Positions 34,890 through 44,936 of a DNA stretch of 64,000 bases are shown here, piece after piece; position 1 is the first letter of the stretch; each line of letters begins with the position of its first letter. The position numbers and the translations under genes are program-made. A model generated the notes under the pieces. It saw only the letters and a program-made list of their open reading frames with translations. It made no database searches and was not told where the DNA came from. This DNA is from Thalassomonas actiniarum (GTDB lineage Bacteria > Pseudomonadota > Gammaproteobacteria > Enterobacterales > Alteromonadaceae), in contig NZ_CP059736.1 of assembly GCF_000948975.2 (NCBI RefSeq), positions 1 to 64,000 of the forward strand, read 5' to 3'.

Positions 34890-35318
34890 ATGATCAGTGA
34901 CAAGATCAGAGAATATTTTGATAAAGTTGTTGATATCGTTTTTGGTATTATTCTCATCTTCATCATGATAGGGATTGCCATAGGCACCTTTCAGCTCTTT
35001 TTTACCGCCTGGACGCTGTTAGCCCTGAAAGGGGTAACCGGGCATTACATAGACATTATCGCCGATGTCCTGACTTTATATGTGCTGATTGAACTGTCCC
35101 GCTCTCTTGTCGAGTATTTTAATACCCAAAAGCTTCGCCTGACCTTCATCATTGATGCCGGTATTGTTTTTATATTACGCGAAGTGCTTATCGCACTGTT
35201 TAAACATGAACTTAAACCTGAAATGCTCTATGCCTTATCGGCTTTTTTGTTGGTGCTCAGCGCACTCCGTATTGGCTCTGTGCTGCTGTATGAGCGTGAA
35301 AAACATATTTCCCAATAG
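34890..35318 (+). CDS. PsiE-like membrane protein
   Basis: A 142-residue protein with four hydrophobic helices (about 15-38, 50-70, 88-106, 115-135) and the layout of the phosphate-starvation-inducible PsiE family, including a conserved LIELSRSLVEYF helix and IDAGIVFILREVLI. Function is not known; in enterobacteria it is under PhoB control. The ATG at 34890 has GGGGGAAAT ahead. No Pho box is evident upstream, so phosphate control is not shown. Confidence 0.78.
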   Translation: MISDKIREYFDKVVDIVFGIILIFIMIGIAIGTFQLFFTAWTLLALKGVTGHYIDIIADVLTLYVLIELSRSLVEYFNTQKLRLTFIIDAGIVFILREVLIALFKHELKPEMLYALSAFLLVLSALRIGSVLLYEREKHISQ

Positions 35319-35439
35319 CTATCCCTACCGGCGGGGCTGCTCTGCTTAAAGGGATAAAGGCATATGCAATACAATGGAGCATAATGCTGATAGCAGGCTT
35401 GTAAATTATAATCAGCGATAAGTCGGAAATACTATCGTC

Positions 35440-36759
35440 ATGGTAATACAGCGTATCTTTGGCCCGGAAGAACTTACTGAGGAGAAAAGTCGTGCGCCCG
35501 GGGAACCATTGCCGGTAAAACCTGGCATTCAATATGTTGTCCTCTTCTTTTCCTGGTTTTTTTGCTGTCTGTGCCCGGTATCGGCGGTATTAGGCGACGA
35601 AATGCAAGATACGGGCACTGCCATCAAGATCATCGGCGTCGACGGGACGATAAAAGCCAATATCCAATCCCACCTGGCCCTGACCGATGATTTATTTCCT
35701 TTGTCGGTACTGGGGTTCCCGCGTTCCGATGCCTTTATCATAGATAAAACCAGGCAGGCATTGCAGACATTGGGCTATTACCGGCCTGAGATCCGGGTCA
35801 CAGACCAAAAGCAGGGCAAAGTCTTAACGGTAGAGCCCGGCCAGCCGGTGCGCTGGCGCAATATCGATCTCCGGCTGACCTGCGAGCAGGCCTACCCCGA
35901 ATTACAGCAACTGCTTAACCGGCCGCCCTTTAAAAGCGGGGATATAGTACATCATGGTGATTATGAGAATTTTAAGTCTGTTGTTCACCGTCAGGCATTT
36001 GAAATAGGACTGTTGGCATCGGCATTTGCCGTCAGCCAGCTGAATGTCGATACCGTACAATCTTATGCCGATATCATCCGGCAGTTCAATTGCGGGCAAG
36101 CCTATATCATTAACAATGATTACCTTTACCGGCACGGCACTGTCCCATCAGCTGCTTACGGGCTTTACCTGTCTCCCCCGGACAGTTTTACCAGCAGCAT
36201 AAGATTATCGCCAGCCAACAGGCCTTGACCCACTCGGAGTTTTTTAAATTCGTGTCTGTAGAGCAAAATATCGATCATACGGCCGGGCAGGTAGATATCA
36301 GCTTTGCCTGTACAGACAAGGACAAATATGAACTGAAAAGCCTGCTCGGTTATGGCTCGGATACCAAAGGCAAGTTGGGGCTGAGCTGGCATAACCGGCA
36401 GATGAATGACTTAGGCCATAATTACCTGATTCGTCTGGATTTAAACCAGGTGATTGCCAACAGTGCCGATATCACTGCCAGTTTTCAGTATCAGATCCCC
36501 CAGGGGCGGGAGAAAAGTCAATGGATAAACCTCGCCAACAGCACGCGTGTCGATAGGTGCGAGTATTAACAGCCGGTTAAATGTTCGTTATGGTACAGGC
36601 ATTAATGCCGATAACGACATTGAAGCCGGGTGGATCATAGAATACCGCCTGTCACCGGAAATTTCATTTGAAGCGATCAGTGGTAATGAAATCGGCACCA
36701 GTATTAGTTACAAAAAGCAAGCAAGAGAAATAATTTCAGCAGGCGAGGTCTTCATTTAG
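35440..36759 (+). pseudogene. Broken tamA joined to the end of tamB
   Basis: Three frames are needed to read through. The first (35440-36228) has a hydrophobic leader and POTRA-like domains (TRQALQTLGYYRPEI). The second (from about 36215 to 36540) begins as the continuation (QQALTHSEFFKF) into the first barrel strands of TamA (GYGSDTKGKLGLSW, NYLIRLDLN). The third (36547-36759) reads RLNVRYGTG, IIEYRLSPEISFEA and SGNEIGTSISY, which matches the extreme C-terminus of TamB, not TamA. TamA (outer membrane) and TamB (inner membrane) form the translocation and assembly module. So most of the TamA barrel and nearly all of TamB have been deleted, leaving both ends. Confidence 0.75.
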
Positions 36760-36896
36760 AGGCTCAAAAATCGCCCTTGAGGCAAGCTTTTTAAACCGCC
36801 CATATGTCAAGCAAACAAGCGGACATATCTAAAAACAAAAAAGATTCAAAGATTTACCCTCGCCACTTTTTCCTTGTCCAGGAACGCCTTACGGCA

Positions 36897-36942
36897 CTTA
36901 GCGAATAATCAATTTTATTGATTATTCGCTAAGTTTTTTTTT
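36897..36942 (+). terminator. Strong terminator before speA
   Basis: A perfect 16-bp stem CTTAGCGAATAATCAA / TTGATTATTCGCTAAG with a 5-base loop is followed by nine T. It lies in the 314-base gap between the tam remnant and speA and isolates speA from upstream transcription. The rest of the gap carries no gene. Confidence 0.85.
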
Positions 36943-37073
36943 GTTGGACTTTGTTTCGGCGGTCACTTTTAATTCTCAAATATTGCAAGCTGATTGTATG
37001 AACACAGCTTATTCTGCAGCCGTGGTTATGGTGGCTCAAGGTGAACTTAAATATTTTTACTGAAGGAAAAACG

Positions 37074-38984
37074 ATGAATAAAGATACTCTGGATAATGTA
37101 CGTGCCCGTTATAACGTACGTCATTGGAGTCAGGGCTATTTTGGTATCAATGATGCCGGAAGAGTATATGTAGCGCCAAAAGTTGAAAACCAGGAACAAA
37201 CACTGGATTTAACGGCCATTGCAGAGATGATCCACAATAAGGGCCTGACCTTGCCTGCACTGGTGCGTTTTCCGCAAATCCTTCACCACAGGGTCCACAG
37301 CTTATGCGACGCTTTTAACCATGCAATCCAAGAATATGGCTACAGTGAAGAATATTTGCTGGTGTACCCCATCAAGGTTAACCAGCAGCGTGAAGTCGTG
37401 GATGAAATTCTCGCCAGCCAGTACAACCGTGAACATAAACAACTGGGTTTAGAAGCCGGCAGCAAAGCCGAGTTACTGGCGGTACTGGCACTGGCGCAAA
37501 AGGCCTCATCCGTTATTGTCTGTAACGGCTATAAAGACAAAGAATATGTGCGCCTGGCATTAATCGGCGAAAAGCTGGGCCATAGAGTCCATATCGTATT
37601 AGAGAAGATGTCCGAACTGGAACTGATCCTGGCACAAGCCAAGGAACTGGGTGTGGAGCCGCGCCTTGGCCTGCGCGTGCGCCTGGCTTCTCAGGGCAAA
37701 GGCAAATGGCAGGCAAGCGGCGGGGAAAAGTCCAAATTTGGCCTCTCTGCCGCCCAGGTACTCAAGACGGTGGCAAGACTCAAAGAAGCCAAGATGCTGG
37801 ATACGCTAAAACTGCTGCATTTTCATTTAGGATCGCAAATGGCCAATATCCGAGATGTCCGCTTCGGTGTTGCTGAAGCAGCCCGCTTTTATTGCGAGTT
37901 GCGCAAATTGGGGGCCGGGATCGCCTGCATGGACGTAGGGGGCGGCCTGGCGGTCGATTATGACGGTACCCGCAGCCAATCTCATAATTCCATGAACTAC
38001 AGCCTGGCCGAATATGCCAAAAATATTGTGCAGACTATAGGGGATACCTGCAAAAATTATGATGAACCTATGCCTGTGATTATTTCCGAATCCGGGCGGG
38101 CGTTAACTGCCCACCATGCCGTCCTGATTTCCAATGTCATCGGTGCTGAGTCCTATCAAGTGGAAGCAATAACCGCCCCGCAAGAGGATGCCCCTATATT
38201 GCTGCAGAACATGTGGCATTCCTGGCTACAGCTAAACGGGCGCAATGATGACAGGGCCCTGATAGAAATTTATCATGACACCCAAAGCGACATTACCGAA
38301 GTGCATCATCAGTTTGCCATGGGCTTATTAAACTTAAGCCAGCGGGCCTGGGCCGAACAGGTCAACCTGCGTGTATGCTACGAGTTAAACCTGCTGATGG
38401 ATGTCAAAAACCGTTTTCACCGTCCCATCATCGATGATTTGGCAGAGAAACTGGCGGACAAATTTTTCGTTAACTTTTCCCTGTTTCAGTCGTTGCCGGA
38501 TTCATGGGGCATTAACCAGGTTTTCCCTGTATTGCCTCTAGCCCACCTGGAGCGCTCGGATGAAACCCGTGCGGTATTGCTGGATATCACCTGTGATTCG
38601 GACGGTACCATAGACGCCTATGTTGACGGCCAGGGTGTTGAAACCACCTTACCCGCCCCCGCATGGCGGGCTGGAGAAGAATATTTGCTCGGCTTCTTTT
38701 TGGTCGGCGCCTACCAGGAAATATTGGGGGATATGCATAATTTGTTTGGGGACACCCATAGCGTTGTGGTCCTGATGGATGATGACGGCAGTGCCGAAAT
38801 CACTGAAATCAATGAAGGTGATATGGTTGAAGATATGCTGAGCTATGTACATCTGGATGCCGAAACATTCGCCGAAACCTATCAGGCGTTAGTTAACAGC
38901 AAATTACCGGAAAATCAGCGCAGTGCGGTTTTTAAGGAGCTGGTTGCCGGATTGAAGGGTTACACCTATTTGGAAGAGCTTTAA
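37074..38984 (+). CDS. speA: Biosynthetic arginine decarboxylase
   Basis: A 636-residue PLP enzyme converting arginine to agmatine. The PLP lysine is in YPIKVNQQ (K101); a glycine-rich phosphate site ([13 protein letters not shown]) and the substrate cysteine region typical of SpeA follow, and length matches the family. ATG 37074 is chosen because GAAGGA lies 6 bases ahead, in preference to an earlier in-frame TTG. It is directly followed by speB, 13 bases after its stop, making the two-step route arginine to agmatine to putrescine. A cytoplasmic metabolic pair of the core genome. Confidence 0.97.
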   Translation: MNKDTLDNVRARYNVRHWSQGYFGINDAGRVYVAPKVENQEQTLDLTAIAEMIHNKGLTLPALVRFPQILHHRVHSLCDAFNHAIQEYGYSEEYLLVYPIKVNQQREVVDEILASQYNREHKQLGLEAGSKAELLAVLALAQKASSVIVCNGYKDKEYVRLALIGEKLGHRVHIVLEKMSELELILAQAKELGVEPRLGLRVRLASQGKGKWQASGGEKSKFGLSAAQVLKTVARLKEAKMLDTLKLLHFHLGSQMANIRDVRFGVAEAARFYCELRKLGAGIACMDVGGGLAVDYDGTRSQSHNSMNYSLAEYAKNIVQTIGDTCKNYDEPMPVIISESGRALTAHHAVLISNVIGAESYQVEAITAPQEDAPILLQNMWHSWLQLNGRNDDRALIEIYHDTQSDITEVHHQFAMGLLNLSQRAWAEQVNLRVCYELNLLMDVKNRFHRPIIDDLAEKLADKFFVNFSLFQSLPDSWGINQVFPVLPLAHLERSDETRAVLLDITCDSDGTIDAYVDGQGVETTLPAPAWRAGEEYLLGFFLVGAYQEILGDMHNLFGDTHSVVVLMDDDGSAEITEINEGDMVEDMLSYVHLDAETFAETYQALVNSKLPENQRSAVFKELVAGLKGYTYLEEL

Positions 38985-38997
38985 GAGAGAAATCCGT

Positions 38998-39927
38998 ATG
39001 ACAAATATCTTTAACCAGGCAGATTATTCCATTTATTCGAATGCGATGACTTTTATGCGCCAGCCCTTAAGTTACGAGCCGGTCAATACCGATGCCGACG
39101 TGGTGGTATTAGGCTTGCCGTTTGATCTGGCAACCTCGGGCCGATCCGGTGCACGCATGGGGCCGGGCGCCATTCGCCAGGCGTCGGTACACTTAGCCTG
39201 GGAAGGCAAGCGTTTTCCATGGCCGTTTGATTTATTTCAACACATAAAACTGCTTGATGCCGGTGACCTGGTTTATGCCAGCGGTGATGCCCCGGGCTTT
39301 GTTGAACAGGTTCAGAATGCCGCAGAGCTGCTCTTGGCTGGGGGCAGAACCATACTGGCATTGGGGGGAGATCACTTTGTAACCTTGCCCCTGCTGCGTG
39401 CGCATGCAAAAAAATACGGGAAAATGGCTTTAATTCATTTTGATGCCCACACGGATACCTACAGCAACGGCAGTTGCTACGATCACGGCACCATGTTTTT
39501 TCATGCACCCAATGAAGGCTTGATCGACAAAAACAGTTCGGTACAAATCGGGATACGCACCGCCTACCGGGCTAGCAACCATGGCTTTAAAGTGATTAAT
39601 GCCGTGGACGCCAATGATATGCCGGTGACGGATATTGCCGGGAAAATCCGGGAGACCATCGGCGATTTGCCCGTATATGTGACTTTCGATATCGATTGTT
39701 TGGATCCGGCTTATGCGCCGGGGACAGGTACGCCTGTCTGTGGCGGTTTAACTACAGACAAAGTGCTGAAAATACTGCGCGCCCTGGCGGGGATCAATAT
39801 CATAGGCATGGATGTTGTTGAGGTTGCCCCCGCCTATGACAACAGCGAACAAACCTCGTTGGCGGCGGCGACTATCGCCCTGGAATTATTGCATTTGTGG
39901 GCCATCCGGCATAAAAATGCCAAATAA
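38998..39927 (+). CDS. speB: Agmatinase
   Basis: A 309-residue ureohydrolase that cuts agmatine to putrescine and urea with two manganese ions. Metal ligands are seen in [13 protein letters not shown], and [19 protein letters not shown]; the late VEVAPAYD is also conserved. Length matches SpeB. Same transcript as speA; followed by a strong terminator at 39939. Confidence 0.97.
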   Translation: MTNIFNQADYSIYSNAMTFMRQPLSYEPVNTDADVVVLGLPFDLATSGRSGARMGPGAIRQASVHLAWEGKRFPWPFDLFQHIKLLDAGDLVYASGDAPGFVEQVQNAAELLLAGGRTILALGGDHFVTLPLLRAHAKKYGKMALIHFDAHTDTYSNGSCYDHGTMFFHAPNEGLIDKNSSVQIGIRTAYRASNHGFKVINAVDANDMPVTDIAGKIRETIGDLPVYVTFDIDCLDPAYAPGTGTPVCGGLTTDKVLKILRALAGINIIGMDVVEVAPAYDNSEQTSLAAATIALELLHLWAIRHKNAK

Positions 39928-39938
39928 CGGATAAAAGG

Positions 39939-39967
39939 GCGGCAAGCTCAACTCGCCGCTTTTTTTT
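39939..39967 (+). terminator. Terminator of speAB
   Basis: GCGGC and GCCGC (39939-39943 and 39955-39959) form a short GC stem followed directly by eight T, 12 bases after the speB stop. Confidence 0.85.
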
Positions 39968-39979
39968 CGGCACATTGAT

Positions 39980-40206
39980 GTAATACCAATGGTATCAAGT
40001 AGATGTTCAAAATTCGATGAGAATACATTTTCAAGTTCACAGCTTTATCGTTCCAGAGTAAAGCTAAGCACCGGCATCCATGCAGGCGAGGCGTTTGATT
40101 GAGCAATAGCACGCTATTGGCATTGAAAACAACGCAGGACTTGGAGGTTTAAGCCATTGAAGATGATCGATTCATTATTTCGTTTGCTGGTAATTCAACT
40201 GGTATA
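39980..40206. repeat. MITE-like interspersed repeat
   Basis: About 227 bp beginning TAATACCAATGGTAT and ending with a sequence whose complement is TATACCAGTTGAATTACCAG, so the ends are imperfect inverted repeats of TACCA type. The interior has no gene. Colwellia/Thalassomonas genomes carry many dispersed elements with this style of end and internal GATGAGAATACATTTT stretch; I recall this pattern but did not search. It fills most of the gap between speB and the amidotransferase gene. Confidence 0.55.
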
Positions 40207-40294
40207 AGGCATGCCGCAGTTGCATGAAAGCAAAAACGGCGGTGTCCGACAGGCGTAATGCTGACGATTCGCTCTTCGCGCCAGGGACAAACCA

Positions 40295-41089
40295 CTAAAT
40301 TTGTTCTGTTATCACTTGACCCTGGCTAACCGATAACAGGGTATTGCGCTCCACCTTAACCCAATCTTCCTTATCCCGGTTTAACGGCTCTGACGCCACT
40401 ATGACGGCATTCGCTTTAGCCTGATAAAACAAGGAGGCCGGCCTTACGTCTGCTAACGTGGACAACCGGGTGAATATGCCGGTGTGGCCATTGGTCAGGG
40501 CAAAATTGATAAAGGCATTGCTGTGGGCATCAACCGCTTGCCGGTATCGGCTTATTTTCTCGATGGTAGTGCACATGGCCTTTTTTAGCGTCTGTGCCGA
40601 AGCATGGGGATCAAAGGCGATTTCATCTAAAAACAAGGCAAAGGCATATTCAGAGTCGGTATTGCCCTTAATGTAATCAAACGCCTGATCGGATAAGCCT
40701 TTACTGATATTTCGCCTGAACTTGCTGAATTGATCGAGCCGGCCGTTATGCATCCACAAATAGGGACCATATTGAAACGGGTGGCAATTGCTCTGCGATA
40801 CCGGCATACCTGCAGAAGCATCACGTACATGGGCAAAAAAATGGCGTGTTTTAATTTTTGATGTGATTTGAATGAGGTTACGGTTACTCCAGGCCGGTTC
40901 AATGCTGACGAAGGTTCCCGGTATGTCATCATCATGTTCGGGATACCAGCCAAGACCAAAGCCGTCGGCATTTAGAGGGTTTGCCCGCATGGTGGCATGC
41001 TTGCTTTGGCTCACTAACGAATTGCTGGCGTTAAAAACCAGCTCATTCATTAAAATGGCTTCACCGCTATAAGCTAAAAACCTGCACAT
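40295..41089 (-). CDS. Class II glutamine amidotransferase, YafJ/EgtC-like
   Basis: A 264-residue Ntn-hydrolase. The nucleophile cysteine is residue 2 (MCRFLAYSG), the glutamine-site arginine is in FFAHVRDAS, WMHNGRL carries the NG pair, and NTDSEYAF the late D. This is the amidotransferase domain alone, as in YafJ and EgtC. It would release ammonia from glutamine or cleave a gamma-glutamyl bond; the partner or true substrate is not shown. No ergothioneine genes are nearby, so the EgtC role is unlikely. Confidence 0.88.
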   Translation of the reverse strand: MCRFLAYSGEAILMNELVFNASNSLVSQSKHATMRANPLNADGFGLGWYPEHDDDIPGTFVSIEPAWSNRNLIQITSKIKTRHFFAHVRDASAGMPVSQSNCHPFQYGPYLWMHNGRLDQFSKFRRNISKGLSDQAFDYIKGNTDSEYAFALFLDEIAFDPHASAQTLKKAMCTTIEKISRYRQAVDAHSNAFINFALTNGHTGIFTRLSTLADVRPASLFYQAKANAVIVASEPLNRDKEDWVKVERNTLLSVSQGQVITEQI

Positions 41090-41266
41090 CTGCTTTACTC
41101 ATATTATATCAGCCTACTCACCGGTACCGGGAATTCTCTCTCCTGAGCGGGGCAAGTTAAGCTATAATCCGGTAAATCAGGTATCTCACCTTAATTTGTG
41201 CCTTAAACAAGCACATTGGGACGGGATACCTGATGATTTTGACTTGCTTTCTGTCGACTCCGGAGG

Positions 41267-41518
41267 TTATTGCGTTGGCAACTTAGCGATACGACGATAA
41301 TCACTCAACTCCAGCTCATCATTGATACAGTCAAGCAAATACCGGTTTAACCTTTTAGCATCAACCTCATCTTCTACAGCATAAATTTTGCAGTCTTCCA
41401 GAGCCTTCAATACGAAATCTGAAGGTGCTTCAGTCAGCTCAATCTCTCTGTCTTCGCTGTAAGCCGGTGCATTCATCAGTGCTAATAAGGACACTATTGT
41501 AAGTATTTTTTTCATCAT
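41267..41518 (-). CDS. Small exported protein, paralogue of the 42477 gene
   Basis: An 83-residue protein with a signal peptide (MMKKILTIVSLLALMNAPAYS) and an acidic mature part holding two cysteines (LEDCKIYA, LLDCINDELELS). ATG 41518 has AAAGAGA ahead. The mature end is similar in pattern to the product of 42477-42761 (FLLDCVNLDLQRQS), so the two are probably paralogues with a disulphide. No known family. It follows the 79-residue gene by 31 bases and is likely co-transcribed. Confidence 0.78.
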   Translation of the reverse strand: MMKKILTIVSLLALMNAPAYSEDREIELTEAPSDFVLKALEDCKIYAVEDEVDAKRLNRYLLDCINDELELSDYRRIAKLPTQ

Positions 41519-41549
41519 ATTTCTCTTTTCATCAATATTTAAAGCGGTT

Positions 41550-41789
41550 TTAGTGTTCCCACTCATCGTAGAGGGTATCAATTTCTTTTTTCAGTCTTCT
41601 CTTTTCCTGTAACGCATCAAGCCTCTCCTTGACTCTGAATTTATGTTTGACTGCTTTTTTAATAACAGCCTTATTAGCGGAGCCGTACGCAATTTCAAAG
41701 CCTGAAATGCCGGTAAGCGAATATGGCTTATCAAATTGAATATCATCGGTTTCCAGCTCATCAGTTTCATCATATGTAATAATACCCAT
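41550..41789 (-). CDS. Small cytoplasmic protein, basic helix at C-terminus
   Basis: A 79-residue protein: an acidic N-terminus (YDETDELETDDIQ) and a long basic helix (VIKKAVKHKFRVKERLDAL then EKRRLKKEIDTL). The helix resembles the PA3496-type small envelope proteins, but the match is weak. A clear GAGGAAAA ribosome site precedes the ATG. It begins a two-gene unit with the exported protein at 41267. Confidence 0.75.
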   Translation of the reverse strand: MGIITYDETDELETDDIQFDKPYSLTGISGFEIAYGSANKAVIKKAVKHKFRVKERLDALQEKRRLKKEIDTLYDEWEH

Positions 41790-42126
41790 GGATTTTCCTC
41801 TATAAATTCACCGTTGAATTTCACTGAATAATGAGCGCTTTTATATAACAAGAAAAGCAAAAAATTTTTCTCTTTTCGATAAATTCTTTTGATTAAATAT
41901 CAAAAGAATAAAGACCTTTAAATAAAGCTCGGCTTGACGGGAAACAGCAATAAAGAGTAGTTATTGCCATTACGCTGCCAAGTCGGCTTAATGAATTTCA
42001 GCCCAAGATTTTTTGCTGTAATCCGCCACCTTAAAGCAGTGTCGAGTTGGCGAATGTCGGGAAAGAAAAATGGGCGGTATAAGCCGCCCATATCGAACTG
42101 AGTGTGGTAATGCCGCAGCTTAACAG

Positions 42127-42480
42127 TTAACCGACAGCTTCTTTAAAGTAACCGTCCGAGAAAAGCTCAGGTTTATTATATCGCTCACTACGGCTAAAGC
42201 TGTGATGCTGTTTCAACTTTTCAAGGGTATTAAGGTATTTTTTCCAAAGCCTGACAGAATAAAGCGAGCTTTCATCGCTTGTTTGGCAATCTGCGATAAA
42301 ACGAACCTCTTCATCATTTTCAGGTTCGAGCATACCGTCAAAAAGCCGCTGCATGGTATTGCCATACATGGTCAATTCTTGTACTTCCCGCGTGTTAAAG
42401 CAACCGCTTCTTGCGATCCCGTGAGTATGACGACTGTCACCATAAAATGGCGTCTGTCCCGGACGTAACATAGTTTTCAT
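42127..42480 (-). CDS. maoP: DUF413 family protein, MaoP-like
   Basis: A 117-residue protein matching the DUF413/YifE pattern: FYGDSRHTHGIARSGCFNTREV, then YGNTMQRLFDGMLEP, EEVRFIADC, and LWKKYLNTL. MaoP in E. coli shapes the Ori macrodomain by acting at a single chromosomal site (maoS). The usual context is near mao-linked genes; here it sits after a small exported protein whose stop overlaps its start by 4 bases. That context is odd for a nucleoid protein, so it may be a paralogue with another job. Confidence 0.82.
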   Translation of the reverse strand: MKTMLRPGQTPFYGDSRHTHGIARSGCFNTREVQELTMYGNTMQRLFDGMLEPENDEEVRFIADCQTSDESSLYSVRLWKKYLNTLEKLKQHHSFSRSERYNKPELFSDGYFKEAVG

Positions 42481-42761
42481 GATAGTAACTCCAGTTCGGC
42501 CTCATGAATAAAATCAAGTAATTGCTCATAGCTTGAGAAAACAGGGTATGACTGTCTTTGCAAATCCAGGTTGACACAATCCAGCAAAAACTGCTCAGCT
42601 TCATCACCATCGAGATCATGTAGTTGCTTTGCACAAAAGTCATATGATGCTGCAACTATAGCCTTTGGGATGATAGCCACGTCTTCATTTTGTTGTTGAG
42701 CACTTGTCAGGCTACTAAACATAAGAAGGCTTAAAGCTGCAAATCGAAATACGTTTCGCAC
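42477..42761 (-). CDS. Small exported protein upstream of the MaoP homologue
   Basis: A 94-residue protein starting with GTG 42761, chosen because TAGGAG lies 7 bases ahead; longer upstream starts lack such a site. It has a signal peptide (RNVFRFAALSLLMFSSLTSA) and an acidic mature part with cysteines in YDFCAKQLHDL and FLLDCVNLDLQ, the same two-cysteine pattern as the 41267 gene. Its stop overlaps the maoP-like start, so an exported protein and a DUF413 protein are coupled. Confidence 0.75.
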   Translation of the reverse strand: MRNVFRFAALSLLMFSSLTSAQQQNEDVAIIPKAIVAASYDFCAKQLHDLDGDEAEQFLLDCVNLDLQRQSYPVFSSYEQLLDFIHEAELELLS

Positions 42762-43515
42762 GTTTTTTCTCCTAAAAAATTTACACTGCGAATTTAATCG
42801 AAAATAAACAAAAATAAAAACTAAAAATATTTGTCGCGGTGACAATTTTTTCATATCAAAACCTAGCTGATACAAACGCATTTAGACTCTCCTTCAGGTA
42901 GCAGAAATTTAGTTCAGCCTTGATTTGAACATGTTTACGGTAAACACTTGTTTTGCTGAAAATATAAAGGTTACGTGATAATGTTTTACATGCAGGTTTC
43001 CAAAGTTGAGTGTTACTTATAGTTTTGAGTTGGCACTAGATCCAGGGGATACAAGGCAAAAAAAGGCTGCCTTAATTATAAAACAGCCAGTTCATGGGGC
43101 TGATGTACATATGAACTTATCCTGTGTTGATTAGTTTAGGCCGATAGAAATTCAGCATGTAACTTACCCTTAAAATTTGGGTTAACATTCGATGAAAAAT
43201 ACTAAAAAGAAATGATACTGTTAGTCTTGGTTTCTATTTAGGTGGAACAAGCGTAAGCAATACCATTATTTTATCGTCCATTAATTGGCTCCCCTATGCC
43301 GGTGAGGGGACTGAATGATGCTTTTTTTCGAAGCTTGTCAGCCGATCCTCGAAAAAAGAGGACTACAAAGTTGAGCTTCGGTATCGGCCATTGAAGCGCG
43401 CCCTTTTTTAAAGCCCTGAGCGATAAAATCCATGGCGTTATGACAACCTACCTAACACAAGAACGATTAACACATTTTGTTTATTCCAAAGTCGTTTAGT
43501 AGGTGAGGGAAAAAT
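42762..43515. other. Gene-poor region with decayed sequence
   Basis: About 750 bases without an intact gene. The left third is AT-rich promoter region of the small exported gene. The part from about 43260 on carries short inverted stretches (GCTTGTCAGCCGATCCTCG, TTCGGTATCGGCC) and probably belongs to the decayed IS3 element whose orfA start is at 43516-43614. Confidence 0.4.
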
Positions 43516-43614
43516 TTAAAGTACCGCGCTCAAGGTCGCTTCATTGCAAGCGCGATCTACAACTTGCTTAACGGCTTCTATCTTAAACTCTTCAGGGTAT
43601 TGCTTGATGCTCAT
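43516..43614 (-). pseudogene. Start of an IS3-family transposase orfA, truncated
   Basis: A 32-codon frame starts with a strong ribosome site (GGGAGGTGCTT) and reads KQYPEEFKIEAVKQ followed by VVDRAC, the standard first helix of IS3-family OrfA proteins. It stops after SAVL, where the helix-turn-helix should continue. No orfB is found. Inverted ends are not recognisable. A dead relic of an insertion sequence. Confidence 0.75.
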
Positions 43615-43703
43615 AAGCACCTCCCTTTTAGTTATTTTATCTAACTAAGAGGTGTCTAGGAAACTAATGGCGTATCAATAGATAGAAATATAGGGGACTG
43701 AAC

Positions 43704-44828
43704 TTATGTTGATTTCATTTCTAACCCCTGCATCCAGAACTCACTTAACTGCTTAGCTGAAATGCCAGAAACAGAGAGCTGGGGCTCTGAATAGTCTCCG
43801 AAAATACTCTGCGCTAACTGTCTCCCTGCGGTTTGAGCAGCAGAAGTTTTAACGATACGCTGTTGATAAAAACCTGCCAGGATGTTTTCTAACTCATCTT
43901 TTTTTACTAAATTCCGGGCAAGATGCCAAGCATCTTCCAACGCTTGACACGCTCCCTGCCCAGAAGTCGGCAAAGGTGCATGGGCGGCATCTCCAATAAT
44001 TAAAACATTGTTCTGATGCCAATAGGGCAGGGGATCAATATCATGAACAAAAATACGATTGAGGGACTCTTTTTCATAAGATTTAAGCACATTTTGTACT
44101 GGCTCAGGCCAGTTCATAAATCGCTGATGCATTTCGTCGTACCAGGCGGAGAGAGGCCGCTCTTTATAAAGGTGAGTACTCCATCCCCCAGCCCAAAAAC
44201 ATAAGCCAGCTTTAATCGGCACAATTCCAAAGCGCTCACCTGGGCCGCGAAAATCATGAATAACGTTATCTAAAACCTTCTCCTCCAACTGACTAATACC
44301 AATAATGTTAATGAAACCCTGATAACAGGGCTGCACCTTTTCTGGATATAATGTCTGACGTACTATTGAGTTCATTCGCCCATCGGCTCCTACCACAAGA
44401 GAAAATTCTTGCTTCAATTTCTCAATATTTTCTGCTGTTACAGAGCAATTGAAGAGTATTTCTACGCCTAAACTTTCTAACTCCTTGGCTAGTATGTTCA
44501 TAAGATCACGACGCAATATGGTTACACTAGGAAATCCACTCAATGTGTTCACTTCTTCAATATCAAGCTCACCTTGCTGGATACCATAGTGATCAAACTG
44601 ATGCATATAGCTAGGCACACCACCAAGACGCTTTATCTCTTTTTCCAAACCCATCTGTTGTAAAATAAAAACTGCATTTGGCCATAAGGTCACACCTGCT
44701 CCAATGGATGAGACTTTACAATCTCGCTCATACAGACTGACCTGATAACCTTGTTTTTTAGCAAGTATCGCCAGCGATAGCCCGGCGACGCCTGCACCGA
44801 CAATGGCAATTCGATTGTTACTGTTCAT
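43704..44828 (-). CDS. FAD-dependent monooxygenase
   Basis: A 374-residue aromatic-ring-hydroxylase-type flavoprotein. Dinucleotide site GAGVAGLSLAILAKKQG (about 11-27), the DG motif VVGADGRMNSIVR, and the GD motif VLIIGDAAHAPLPTSGQGACQALEDA are all present. Such enzymes hydroxylate or epoxidise small organic substrates with NAD(P)H and oxygen. A LysR gene starts 108 bases away in the opposite direction and probably controls it. The substrate cannot be inferred; urate-, salicylate- and zeaxanthin-type enzymes share this layout. Confidence 0.9.
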   Translation of the reverse strand: MNSNNRIAIVGAGVAGLSLAILAKKQGYQVSLYERDCKVSSIGAGVTLWPNAVFILQQMGLEKEIKRLGGVPSYMHQFDHYGIQQGELDIEEVNTLSGFPSVTILRRDLMNILAKELESLGVEILFNCSVTAENIEKLKQEFSLVVGADGRMNSIVRQTLYPEKVQPCYQGFINIIGISQLEEKVLDNVIHDFRGPGERFGIVPIKAGLCFWAGGWSTHLYKERPLSAWYDEMHQRFMNWPEPVQNVLKSYEKESLNRIFVHDIDPLPYWHQNNVLIIGDAAHAPLPTSGQGACQALEDAWHLARNLVKKDELENILAGFYQQRIVKTSAAQTAGRQLAQSIFGDYSEPQLSVSGISAKQLSEFWMQGLEMKST

Positions 44829-44936
44829 ATATTCTACCCCGATAATAAAATGCGGTAGAGATTATTACAAAGCCACCATTTAGGATAAATATGCTATTAT
44901 TGCGTTGTTAATCCCATTTTGTGAGTGAATGAGTGA

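Noticed and set aside
40458..41072. Plus-strand frames opposite the amidotransferase gene
   Set aside because: Antisense shadows without start signals.
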